DNA of 64,000 nt from Cyathus striatus (Eukaryota; Basidiomycota; Agaricomycetes; Agaricales; Nidulariaceae): NCBI GenBank assembly GCA_025738555.1, contig JAOVFP010000016.1, positions 2,418,001 through 2,482,000 on the forward strand, in the 5' to 3' direction. Position numbers and translations under genes: made by a program. Shown piece by piece: positions 24,762 to 36,301 of this stretch (the stretch's first letter is position 1; every line of letters starts with the position of its first letter). The notes under the pieces are model-generated. The model searched no databases, was not told where the DNA came from, and saw only the letters and a program-made list of their open reading frames with translations.

Positions 24762-27700
24762 CTATCCAAATAGGCCAGGTGAATTTGTTCGTGTTAACAG
24801 TTCGTTCAGATTTCTTACAACCGCTCCCGCCCCTTCCTTCACTTTCTCCCTATCTTCTTCTACAACCTTGGACAACAACTTCGTCTCGAAGCGATCAGGA
24901 TGCCATCGTCGTATGTGATCCTTTATCCGATCTTTCAACGGCTTATCTTTGTCAGGCTGGTATTTGGAGTTGATGTATGCGCTGATACTGGTGTACGTTA
25001 TATCTTCCGCTGACGATGGTTTCTTGAGCATAGGCCACGGGAAGTCATACCAACGAAGTTCTTCAAGAGTAGGCAGTCTCGCCCAGACCCGCTCATGATA
25101 TTCGATGAGCTGCACAACATCATCTGCCGAGTGCTGTGACATCTTGGAGATCCTGGCCGCCTCAATTCTTTCCTGCTCTCTTCGGAACTGCTCGTGCCTC
25201 TTCTGATTCTGTTCCTCCTGGCGGCGTCTCCATTCAGCTTCAGACAACGGCGTGGACGCACTCGGTGAGGCACCTGTAGCAGAGGTACCATTGGCATTGA
25301 ATACACCTGAACTAGTAGACGAAGCTCTAGGTTTGGTAGTACCTGACCAGGCGGCTTGTCCAGCGTTGGCAGTGGACGCTCCACTTGCAGTGGTTGCTTT
25401 AGTGGACGTTGACCACGCGGAGCCGGTGCTGCTGGTTGACCAAGCAGAATTCCAAGTAGCAGTGCTACTCGCACTATTTCGGTCAGCGGAAATATTCGCA
25501 GATGAACTCCGTTGGGGGGTCTTTGTTGAACTAGTATTAGATGAATTGATGGCAGCAGACCAAGCAGCTTCGGGATCGAACGAATCGGGAAGTTTCCTCT
25601 CTGCCTTTCCCCGAGCCTCATCCTGTGCGCGCTTGAGCTCTTGTTCACGGGCAGCCTCCTGTTCGCGGCGAAACCGAGCCTCTCGGCTTTGCTTTTCCTG
25701 TGCATCCTTTGCCTGTCGTTCTTGTCGTTCCCGATTTTGCTCAAAACGGTTCCAGCTCTGCTCTGCTTTCTTCCGCTCCTCTTCTTCACGTTGGCGGTTG
25801 CGCTCAATTTCTTCCTCCTCCACCTTTCGCAACCTTTCCTTCTCTCTCTCCTCCTTCTCCTTTCGCAATTTCTCTCTCTCTCTCTCTTTCTCCTTTTCTT
25901 CCTCTAAACGCAATCTCTCCTCTTCATCCAAACGTACCCTTTCCTCCTCGTCGAAACGCAACCTTTCCTCTTCCTCTTCCTCATTCAACCGTAATCTTTC
26001 TTCCTCTTCCAAGCGTAAACGTTCACGTTCCTCCTCCATACGTAAACGCTCTTTCGCGCGCGCTCTCTTAGCGTCCGCCAACCTGTCCTGCTCCAAACGC
26101 AACATTTCGGCATCTGTCTCCGTATCCTCAGCATCTGGCTCTGTGTAACCTTTACGCCCCTTCTGCGGTTTCTTCTGCATAGCTTGTCTCTTGAGCTGTT
26201 CGGCCTGCTGGGCCAGCCTGTCCTCCCAGTGTTGCAACTCTTCCGCCCTCTTCCGCATCTCCTCTTCCAACTTTTTCACTGCCTCCTCTTTCCTTGACAC
26301 CTCTTTTTCTTTCCTCGTTATCTCCTCCTCAACGCGTCTGGTCTCTTCCTCTTTCTTTCTCGCTGCCTCCTCCTTCTGCCTCACTTCCTCCTCCTTCTGC
26401 CTTGCTTCCTCCACCCTTTTCCTCGCCTCTCTCTCTTTCTCACTCGCTTTCTGCTCCCTTAACTTCTGCTCTGCAGCCATCGCGCGAGATTCAGCCTCCT
26501 TTAAACGCGCCTCAGTCTCACTCTTGCGCATCTCTAACTGCTTCCGCCGAGCCTCTATAGCTTTCTTCTGTGCCTCCATCTCTTTCATCTGTGCCTCCGC
26601 CGTCTTCTTCTTAAGTGTATCCTCCATGAACATCAACTCCTCCTCTTCCTTCTGAAGGGTCTCCTCCTCGAGTCGATTTAATTCCTCATATTCGTCGTAA
26701 TCTTCGATATCAGAATCCACTTTCGGGGGCGGCTTTTTCCCACCGAACGCACGTTGTGCAGGAGAATCGACACGATCACCAATGTAAGATGACGGAGCCC
26801 ACATCGGCGGGTGAAATTGATTTGAGTATACACGAGGATGGTCGTGACGTGACTCTGACGGACGCCGACTGTTATTCCACTCCTTCCAGCTATCCATTAC
26901 AGGCTCATCAACAACAACATTAGGGGAGCGTCGAGGTACGGATATCGGATTACTTGCAGGGGAAGAATATAAGTGTCGAGAATACCCATCTGTTTCAAAA
27001 GGCAATGAGTTCCACAAACGAAAGAGTATGGAATACGATACTGACCATCATCATTACGACGTCTTTCTTCCTCTCTCTTATAAGACGACTGACGGGATGG
27101 CACAGGTCGTGAATTACCATATGCGTGATCCGGCGTTTCATCGAGCAGTGGACGGCGTCCATATACACGGGGATCATCATACATAGTTTCCTCGTCATAT
27201 TCGTCATCTGACCCATGGTCTCTGCGGGATCTCGATGCTGAAGGGGGAGTAGAATACCTTTCTGGTGGACGACTCGCAGACAACGGGCTGGCATTGTGAG
27301 GCGCAGCGTATCTCCCAGTTTGACGGTCAATATCTTCAGAGAAAGAAACGGATGGCTTTGAGGCTACACGACGTTGAGAATTCTCCGCCACGCCAGGCTG
27401 ATAAGGGCGTTCTTCATGTACTGCTCCGGAAGGCGAGCGAACGAAAGGTTGAGGCCCTGCAGTAGGAGGCCTGTCGTAATAGGCCTTAGGAAGAGGTCGA
27501 GGTGGAAGATCATCATCCAGAGAGTCGAGGTGTACTGGCTTTGGGTGGGGACGACGTTCCCCTGTGGGCCGGCTACTATCGCTATTGAGAGAAGCCTTTG
27601 AAGCGACCCTCCTTGGGGAAGACGTTCCTTGATAAGGATTTGAAGTAGGATAAGGACTTCCGGGTGATTTAATGGGTGAAGCTACGTAGTCTTCTGCATG

Positions 27701-29026
27701 ACGGACGTCTTCCCTCGACACCTTCGGCCGGACTTGCTTCTCGCGATCGCGTACATTGTCATGTGGACTCCAAGGCTTAGCACTCTCATTCTGTCTCTCC
27801 TCCCGTGGAAATCGACTAGAGTTGGCGGAAGTAATTTCAGGGCGCTCCGGGATCGTCTCAACGATGGAAGGCCGCCTACCAGCGGATCCGTTAGACTGCA
27901 GACTTGCCGTGCTATTCCGACGGACAGGGGTCACAGATGGTCTAGAGGTTGCTGCATCCTCCTCAGGTGTCACTGAAGGTTTCCAAATCGTAGGTATGGG
28001 TTTCGGAGGTGATCGAGCAGAGTTTCTTTCCGATATCGAACCTGACCGAGATGGAGGTTCGGTAGGCCTGAATTCAGTTTCCCGAATTGGCTTCATTTCC
28101 ATAGAAGGCCTTGGGCGCGGCTCGCGCCTCACCATCGGTTCATCTTCTGTATCGACCTCCGAATCATGTTCGGCGGAAGGTGGTGGGGCCCATGTCCGTG
28201 GAACAGGTGGCCGGCCCCCGCTCGACTTGCGTATTGATTGCCCGACGCTGGCCGTGAACTCATCTTTGTCTCGAGGAGGTGGTGCAGCGTTATCAGATGT
28301 GTAGCGAGGCTTCGTCGATTGATCGTACGTCCGCTGCAGGGGAGGTTCCTGGAGCTGCGGCGGAGGAGGTGCTACTGGTGCAGTCCGCTCGGCCGCAGCT
28401 CTTGATGCCGATGAGCTTGAAGTATGTCTGCGGTCCTCGGTGGGGCTACTTGACGGGCTTGCAGAAGGTCCAACCTCCGGTGCTGTGGGTCGTTTGATGT
28501 CCTGCGCTGGCGGTGCCTGCTGAACCCCAGCACCCTGTGCAGCCCGCTCAGCAGCAGCTCTTGATGCTGTCGAAGTGCGCCTACGTTCCTCGATAGGGCT
28601 CGTGGTTGGACTTGCAGAAGTACCACCCTGATTAGTGCGCTTAATTGTCTCCATGATATCCGTCTGCTCTTGTTGAAGAGCATGAGTCCATCCTGAACTA
28701 ATAGGTATCCCAGCGACCCAACGACGTTCATTCCTCTCGCGCTCCAATTCAGCATGATATGATTCTGTTGCAAGTTTGCGAACGTTCCGCATTATATGAG
28801 CATAGTCGGCTTTGAAGCGGTCGCGATCCTCGTCTGAGATACCCGGCTGTCGAAGACTTTTCTCCAAGTTATCCTTCGCATCCTTCACCATAGATTGAAG
28901 GCCCTCCTCAATACTCTGCTTCAGCTTGGCCTTCCATTCTTCGTCGGGCTCAATATCATGACCATCGGCGCGTTTAGGGAAATCCGGGGCACTTGATGTC
29001 GGTGCATATGCGGTCGCAGTTGACAT
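24762..29026 (-). CDS. Long charged coiled-coil protein with C-terminal J-like HPD region (1402 aa)
   Basis: Two exons, 27046-29026 and 24762-26989, are joined across a 56-base intron (donor GTCAGT, acceptor AACAG) that restores the frame as ...RRRNDDGYSRHLY. The ATG at 29024-29026 begins MSTATAYAPTSS. Residues about 1-660 are disordered and Ser/Pro/Arg-rich. About 760-1100 form a long Glu/Arg/Lys coiled coil (EEARQKEEEVRQKEE type heptads). About 1130-1240 are Ser/Thr/Trp-rich (AWSTSSTGSAWST). The last about 130 residues hold DFPWPMLKKPSS and then RIKDHIRRWHPDRFE, an HPD-bearing helix pair like J domains and the C-terminus of IkBL/NFKBIL1 proteins. If J-like, it could contact an Hsp70, but the domain is short and unproven. 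Rearranged pieces of this gene reappear at 59603-62665 on the other strand. Confidence 0.8.
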
Positions 29027-31828
29027 CGAAGGTGGGGAGACTCAGAGAAGATAAGTATAAGGAGTGCAGATCTTCTTGTAGAGTTGTACGGGGAAGAAGA
29101 ATGGTGGATGGTGGAAGTAGGGAGAGATTCGGGAGGAGGAGGTGAGCCGATGGTGTGCGAGCCCCTCTGTAATCAGCACGGTTCACGGGGATGCCCTGAA
29201 TGCCTCATGTTCAGTACACGCGTTCAAGAAGAATGTATTCGGTTGCATGTTGAGACTTACACTTTGAACGGTACCTTGCACCGAAGGTAAAGTCAGCGCT
29301 CGTGTCGCTGGTAACGTCGAGGTCGTGGGCGACGACGTAGAACGCGTAGTCCTGTTGTTGTGGGTTGTTGAGCCCAATGTACTGTAGACACTTTGCTACC
29401 CCCGGATCTTTACTTCCGATCGCTTATCTTATCACGTCTCTTTCACTAACCACCATCCTTGCAAAACTCAACTTGAACTACTGCTCTCAAATTTCAATTC
29501 TACTTCACCACAAAGCAAACATACTCATCAACGCCCACTGCAGCCTACCTCGCATCTAACTAGAACAGTCTAGTCGACACGAACAAGGCACTCGACAGAT
29601 AAACTCACTCCGCCCAATTTGAGCTTCTTCCTTCTCCTTCTTTAGTTCCCTACTCCTCTCTACGACGTATGGTGAGAAAACACATGGTCTCTGTCAAGCA
29701 CTACGCTCTCCTTACCTCTCCCCCCCACACCCACTTTCTATTGTATTCTGTGAGCTATATTCATCGTCGACGATAAGTCAACTGCTGTCAATCATTTGCA
29801 GACTCGGCTAGTACATAAAAGCTAATCTACTATATCGTATATCGTATGATATATACTATCATCCGGTGTCTGGAAAACTGCACAACACGCTTCGACACAT
29901 CGTGTTCCAGCAGATGTCGCCATGCACACACCAATCCAACCGCTACACCACGACTCGTCAGCGGATATCACTCTATTAGCACACGTAAAACTGCGCATCG
30001 TGCCTACACAATTTGGCTTCACGAACCCAGCGACATTGGTATGATATCATGAGAGGTGCGTCCGCATCGGATAGAATACATGGGTATACAGATGTGAAAT
30101 TCAAAGAAGAAAAGACACGCTGCATCAGCACAATCTCGGACGGGATAAGTCAAGAACACTGAAGAAAGAACCCAAGCTCACGAGACTGCATTCCCCCGCA
30201 TAGCGGTGCCAGTAGTAATTAATAAAATAACCATCGGAGTCGAGTGTTGCATGCTTGCTCACATGATGTGCACGGGTTGATGCTGACCTCGATCGTTGAT
30301 GGAAGCAAGATGGGAACCTCCGAAAGTTGAAGGTGTGGCATGGAAAAAGGAACTCGTGGATCGCCGGGCTTCAGAGAGATAATGTGCCATCGATAAGGTG
30401 GGTTCGACCAGTAGCAAGGAGAGTCTTCGAGGACGCCAGTTGCATCATATACCCACAGCAATTGAATATTACACTGGAGAGCATCCCATAAAAAGCACTG
30501 TGAATGTGGCATTTGGCATCGCCGCGGCCGGAACCAGATCGCAATGGATATCAGCCTCCAGGACGGTATCACATCCACTGTTCTTCTTCACCGACATACT
30601 CAGGAACATTCGCTGAAGGTTATGACAGTCCTAACATGAGCACGCTCGCACTGGAGCTTTAGTGATTCGTCGGAACAATAACCCAATAGGACTTGTTGAG
30701 TAGCATGTTTACAGAACGCGAGTGAAGCATTCGAAGAGCTATACCTGGAATCAGCAGCAAGCATCAGAGCAACGCGGCACTTCCTCATTAGGATCATAAG
30801 TACTGCGCCATAGTGCTAGAAAGCTACTAGCTAGCCAAAAACCTAGAAGGGAACGACAGAGGCACCAGCATTTCCGGTCGGATGGAAGATAAGAATCCAT
30901 AACGGAAGCAAGGCGCGACTGCGTAAAAAGCAAGAAGGATAATAGGACAGAGGAGGATCAGGAGGATCGATCAAGCAGCTGGCATTATAAAAGTACGTCT
31001 AGGACCGGATAAGATAGAGCGAGTGAGGAAGAAAGCTCTATCCGCAGACGTCGAAGAGGAGAATCGATGCACGTACAAAGACATGAAGAAGAAAGATGAG
31101 AAGAAAGGCAGCTTAAAAAGTAATCAGTAGGGAGAACTGTTTATATTAGAGCGTAAAACATCGAGGCTCACGCAAGGCCCGCGTCTTACGCCACCTATCG
31201 CACACAGCCGGTGATCAGGACATCGAGCTATCCAGAGAAGAGGTAGACACTTTCGATCGTGTATTGCGAGCTGGGGTAACGTTACTTGACAGAGGCAGCT
31301 GCCACAGGGACGGTAGATTCTTACGATCTGGAGCGAGGTTCGAGGTTGCGTGGGCTGAGCTAGATGAAGCTTCGAATACCATGCAGCGAGATTGCGAATA
31401 TGAACGTGAGTAGAGTACCCTACCGGCGGCGGGAAATAAAGTGTAGTTCTGCGATAATACAGGCCGCAGATTGCGAAGCTGAGTGCCGATAGCCGGGTTT
31501 CCTTCCGAAGGCAGCGTACCAGCTGAAGAGGCTTGCGAGTAAATCGCTGGCAGGCTAGGAAATGGTAGGTCTATAGCTGGGGACTGCGGGGTGTTGCTTA
31601 ATACTGCGCAGGAATAGACTGCAAGGGTGCAGAGAAGTCAACATTCTAGGGTATTGCTTTGATTGAAGACCAAAAACGACCGCAGCAGGGACGTCGTGAG
31701 ATTATGGCGAGACTCGTCAGAACAATTTGGGCGAAGAAAATGAGATGTACATGAGTACAAGGCGAGTATAGTTGTATGACGTTGACTGGAATCGGAGGTG
31801 GATAGGGCAGGAAAGATATATCCAAAGA
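29027..31828. other. Promoter side of the coiled-coil gene and gene-free DNA
   Basis: The first few hundred bases contain the 5' flank of the minus-strand gene, including pyrimidine/purine-biased tracts (about 29620-29720). Further right, open frames such as 30219-30578 (minus, 119 codons) have no motif. I see no RNA gene. Confidence 0.4.
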
Positions 31829-32050
31829 GGCCAACAACGAAGGTTGCTAACGGTAGACCCTACATGGGGAACACAAGATATTAAACCTTGCGTGTATCAT
31901 TCAATGAACTCGTTGAACAAAGATAAGCAGTGAAGGCAGGCCAACGAAGATTGCTAATAGCAGACCCTATATGAAGAGCATCAACAAGATATTGGGCCCT
32001 GCAAAGCATTCAATCGTGTCATTAAACGAAGATAAAGCAGTGAAGGCAGG
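31829..32050. repeat. Tandem duplication, two copies of 110 bp
   Basis: The block starting ggccaac..gaaggttgctaa at 31829 and ending gcagtgaaggca recurs at 31939 (ggccaacgaagattgcta) and again ends gcagtgaaggca before 32050. The copies align over their whole length with scattered substitutions (gtagaccctac vs cagaccctat; aagatattaaacc vs aagatattgggcc). It lies in gene-free DNA. Confidence 0.8.
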
Positions 32051-33650
32051 CTGGTCGCAGCCGAAGTCAAAAGTCTAGGGTCCTGCCATACATCACTCAA
32101 CGTTCAACAATCGCGATCACAACCTCAGAAGCTCAGGAAACGGGGGTAGTCAAAATGCCCTGCGCAGCGGTGTCAACTTCATATCTGTGCATCCGCGTAG
32201 CTGATCTCCCAGGATAAACAGACTCGTCAATGAAAAAGGGCACGACATAGCGGTGCGGTTTTCATTTTTAGCTCTGTTGAACGAGGCTGTGCCTCGAAAG
32301 ACAACACTAGGCTGTAGATCGAATAGAGTGAATTCGAGAGCAGTGGGAAGCTGGAACTCGAGCTGATGCCGCATAAAGGAGCAAAGAGACACGAGTGGTT
32401 TCGATCGGTGGTGCGTAAGCACAAAAATGATATCTGTAATGCGGTTGAAAGCGGTTCGGGCGCAATCCGACGATATCCGAAGCCTGCGTACAGGCGAAGA
32501 AAAATATTTCACTTGGAGGTACATAAGCGTGTTACGAGTTCTGGCCGCAATAGGGGATTCAGTCCCGATAGGAGACGACATGGGTGCAGACAGGGATGGA
32601 TAAACTACATTGAATTCAAACGAGCTATGATCGGAGCTGAAGAAGACCAGCGGCCAGCCGCGAGTAGGTGGAATGGGGGTCAGTACCACGTCCAGTACAA
32701 GGATACTGAATCACCATAAGGAGCTTTATCATTAAACAGGAGTGGCTTTTCGTGAGATGCGGCATATAGGGGCAGCCAGGCATTGTGCGGTTGGTGATAT
32801 CATCCGCTTCGATGGACGATAAGCGTAAGACGAGGCTGGTGAGCGATAATTGACAGGTACTAGCGGACTTTCGAGGATGCACTGCAGGTACACAGTTTTC
32901 ATAAAAGATTGAGAATAATTCATAGGAGAACGAGTGTATCTCCGTAGGAAGGGGAGTATACCAGTGCATTGCAGGTTCGTACGCGATTGACGGAAGACGA
33001 AGCGGTATTATTAATGACCAGCAGGAGTGGAGCGCGCCTATGCATCGATGATGGCGGCTAAGCTCGCTATATCCTGGCGAAGGTGTATAGATTTCACAGC
33101 GCGATGGGGGTGAAGGATATCCTAATAGGAGAGCTATCCAAGAAGGGATCCGATTGTAGGCAAACGGATATCGAGCGCCCGTCTCAGACACCGCAGCGAC
33201 CTGTGTAATTCATCGGAAACTCAGACTTTCCCCGCGAGCGCAAGAAATATCCCAGAAAGTAAGATGGTATACACGATCTGTGCAATACATCCGAAGCTCA
33301 GGCTTTCCCGTAGTGTTGGGAGGGGTGTGTAAAGCCGGATATCGAGCGCCGGCTGGAATATCCCCCGTGCAGCAGTGACTGTGATCGTAGGAATGCATTA
33401 CTGGAAATGTAGAGGGGATCGGAAACTGCGAAGTCGAAGTGCAGAAGCTGTTCCATCGCGTTCGCGAAGGCGCAAAGCAGGTATATCATTTCCATAGTGA
33501 GATGTAGGCGATCCTGATCGTTACGAAGTGACGTGGATCATTTAACATGAGACCAAAGTTATGTAGTAGCGGCGAGCGCAGATTGTGTCACCTATACCGC
33601 AAGAATAAACGCGAAAAGGAGGAGCAGGACATTACTGAAAATGCAAAAGG
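32051..33650. other. Gap with long but unsupported open frames
   Basis: Two minus-strand frames of 179 and 188 codons (32150-32689 and 32625-33191) stay open here. Their composition is Ser/Arg/Leu/Tyr-rich without a domain, and they overlap in different frames. The sequence shares short phrases (atcgagcgcc, cgcagcag) with the tandem repeats just downstream, so the openness may reflect repeat-derived composition and not coding. Confidence 0.4.
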
Positions 33651-34060
33651 GTATCGACGGATTATCGTACCACAACTGAAGTCGAAGGATAGAAGCCATT
33701 CTATCTTCGCGAAGCTGCAGTAGACAGGTTCGACTGTAACTGTTAACATTATCATCGAGCGCCAACGTCTCAAGTCTGGGGAGGGTATCGACGGATTATC
33801 GTACCACAACTAAAGTCAGTAGAAGCCATTCTACCTTCGCGAAGCCGCAGTAGACAAATTCGACTGTAGCTGAGTTGTTAACATTATGATCGAGCGCCAA
33901 CTTCTCCTATACAGCAACATCAAATCCCGGGAGCAAAATTGTCACTAGTAGCGCAACTAAAGTCGAAAAAGAAGCTGATCCATCTTCGCGAAGCCGCAGT
34001 AGACATCGAGAAGGGAGGTGTAGCTGTTAACATGCCATATCTCCTACACCGCAGCAGTAA
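33651..34060. repeat. Degenerate tandem repeat array, unit about 134-147 bp
   Basis: gtatcgacggattatcgtac starts at 33651 and at 33785 (period 134). Both copies go on through aagtc, gaagccattct, cttcgcgaag, gcagtagac, gttaacatta and atcgagcgccaac. A third, shorter copy starts near 33955 (aactaaagtcg, then tccatcttcgcgaagccgcagtagac, gctgttaacat). A weaker relic is at about 33421-33477. Function unknown; the unit contains the palindrome cttcgcgaag. Confidence 0.78.
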
Positions 34061-36119
34061 ACTCCGGGCGTACAGGGGTGGGGTGCAGTACTGATCGTGC
34101 AGAAGGCTATCAGTAGATTTGGCCACCGCGGAAGTTGCGTCTATCACTGGTTCATTTGTTAGGCCACGGTTCGTGGATGATGAGTGTATTGTGTGATGTA
34201 GGACTGAAAGTTCCTAAAGAGAGTGAGATCGTAGGTACCTGGAGATCTGGGGTAGGAGAAGGGTACATCGCGTAGAGAGCTGTGGCTGTCTGCACTTCAT
34301 ATCTGACGGTCCCTGAGAGTAGAGGCTATGCTTTATTGGAAAGCAGGTAGTCTGGACCTCTGGTATTGGAAGGGGATATAGGGGATATGTACCTGCTACG
34401 CATCTGATCAGAAATGCGGTATAGATCATGAGAAGAGAGTGAACAAACATAGGTTACTGGAGAGGTATACGAGTCCTCCATCATGATGTATAGTCTGCTC
34501 TATGATTCTATGATCAGGAATCCTGTGTAAAAAGTGAGAAGAAAGCGAACCTTGGTATACAGACTTTCGAGCAAATCATGATGTTGATAAGGGTGATTGA
34601 TTCATATATATTGATCAAGACTTCCATTGTTGGGTACGATGCGCAGGCGTATCACATTGGTTCATTGAACAACCGTCGTCAAAGTAGGGTCATTAGCACC
34701 CGATGGCTGGGACATCGTATTCATGAACACAGGAAAGAAATCGCCTAAGAAGATACGATGGACATGAAAGTTCCCCACACCGCAGCAGCATTATTCAAAT
34801 GACCACACGAGCAGGAGAGCGAAAGAGTTGATAGCAGATACTTATCGGCAGATTGTCGCCCCCCGCAACTATCCCGAACCGAAGCTATACCTTAATGTGT
34901 GGTTCTCTGATCAGGAAAGGTGTATAGATAACGGGGAAGGGGACGGAGCGTTTAGTACTTGATCTGGGGAAGTAGGAAAGGTGCTTCGGTATCTTCGTAG
35001 AAGGCTCCGAGGGGAATGTTCTACTGGGTTTGGATGAGGTGGAAATACGCTTGGACCTAGGACCTTGGTTTACCCCGTACTCAGCTAGTGCTGGTGCTAG
35101 TGTCAGTGGAGATAGACATTTAATGTGACATTGGATATGACATCGGGAGGAGTAAGACTCTGCGCGGCCGTATGTAGTTGCTATGCCAGTCATTGCGATA
35201 GCAAGGCGGAGGATGTCAGATCACCCGAAGGTGTAGCTATGAATCGCGGCCGATGAAGATATGTTTGAGGGATGTTAGATGTTGACGTTGGATTAACACC
35301 TCAGGGATGTGGTGAATTTGAATTTGAAACAGTAATGTTGCTGTTAGTGTTGGATGATGATGAAGCAGTTAATGTCGGTTATGATACGATTCGGAGTCGG
35401 GAGTCCGAAGATTAGGCAGCTGGAGTAGAGTAGAGTAGGATAGAGGTGCGGCTCTCCACTGCTATTATTATCGGGCTGAGCTAGCTAGCAGCTAGCATGA
35501 CTGGATTGTTAAGTATATGACGAAGACGGAGATGGTCCCGAATACGCAGAGGGTACAGGGTTCGCAGCAGCTTCCTTTGCGGGACAGGAGGATGATATAA
35601 TAAGACACAGGAGCGGGTGGACGCTTGATTTAATGTCGGCTATAGAAGATAGATTCTGGTTAGATCTGAGTATTTTGTACTAGCTCAAGTTCGCAGATGT
35701 ATGGAATTCAAAAAGCGTATGTCGCGTGGAATGGAGGGTCCATGTACCCACGCACATGAATCAGGAGAAAAGAAAATAATATCGTCAAGAGGGAGATGAA
35801 AGAGAGTAACCCTGCGCAGCATGGTTGATGACGAGCGGCTAATGGTCGGCCGGGGAGAACTAGGCAGTACGGAAAGAGACAAAAAACACAGGGACCTACA
35901 AAGAAAGCTGTTGTCGGTGTGTGGCGCGTGTTTCGTCGCGGAGGAATGGGAAAACAAGAAGAAAAAAGGACGGAATAGGGTATGTTGGGCGTAGGGCAGA
36001 GGGGAAGAGCCCACTCGTGTTTTTCATCAAAGGCTATGGACAGCTGGCAGCCAATCAGCGGAGGCGTAGCAGCTGCCCCCATCAACAGTCTCCGAGTCAG
36101 CCACTCCCAGCTTATTATC
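34061..36119. other. Gap upstream of the WGK-repeat gene
   Basis: This gene-free DNA carries scattered fragments of the upstream repeats (accgcagcag at about 34048 and 34780) and short microsatellite-like runs (agtagagtagagtagg near 35425). Minus-strand open frames of 100-138 codons at 34885-35193 and 35685-36124 have no motif. Confidence 0.4.
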
Positions 36120-36240
36120 ATCATCTCTCCATTTATCCCCTCTACACCCTTTTCTTTTCCTTCTCTCCCTCTAATCTATTCCTTCTTTCTTTTTCTCTAT
36201 ATCCCTCCCCCGTTCTATTCCCATCCCGAACCAACATTTT
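36120..36240 (+). promoter_or_regulatory. Pyrimidine-rich core promoter of the 36302 gene
   Basis: About 100 bases are almost pure C/T (cccttttcttttccttctct type), lying 60-180 bases before the ATG. CT-rich tracts just upstream of the transcription start are a known feature of highly expressed filamentous-fungal promoters. No clear TATA box is seen. Function is inferred from position and composition. Confidence 0.45.
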
Positions 36241-36301
36241 AAATAAATCATTGAAAATCAAATCATAAACCAACCCACTGCCCTGCCTGGCTCCTGCGCT
36301 C

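Noticed and set aside
25252..26655. Long plus-strand open frames (298 and 154 codons) opposite the coiled-coil gene
   Set aside because: They are complements of Glu/Lys/Arg-rich codons and read as Ser/Phe/Leu strings. The minus-strand gene explains the openness.
32150..33191. Minus-strand frames of 179 and 188 codons
   Set aside because: Overlapping in different frames, no motif, and shared short words with nearby tandem repeats.
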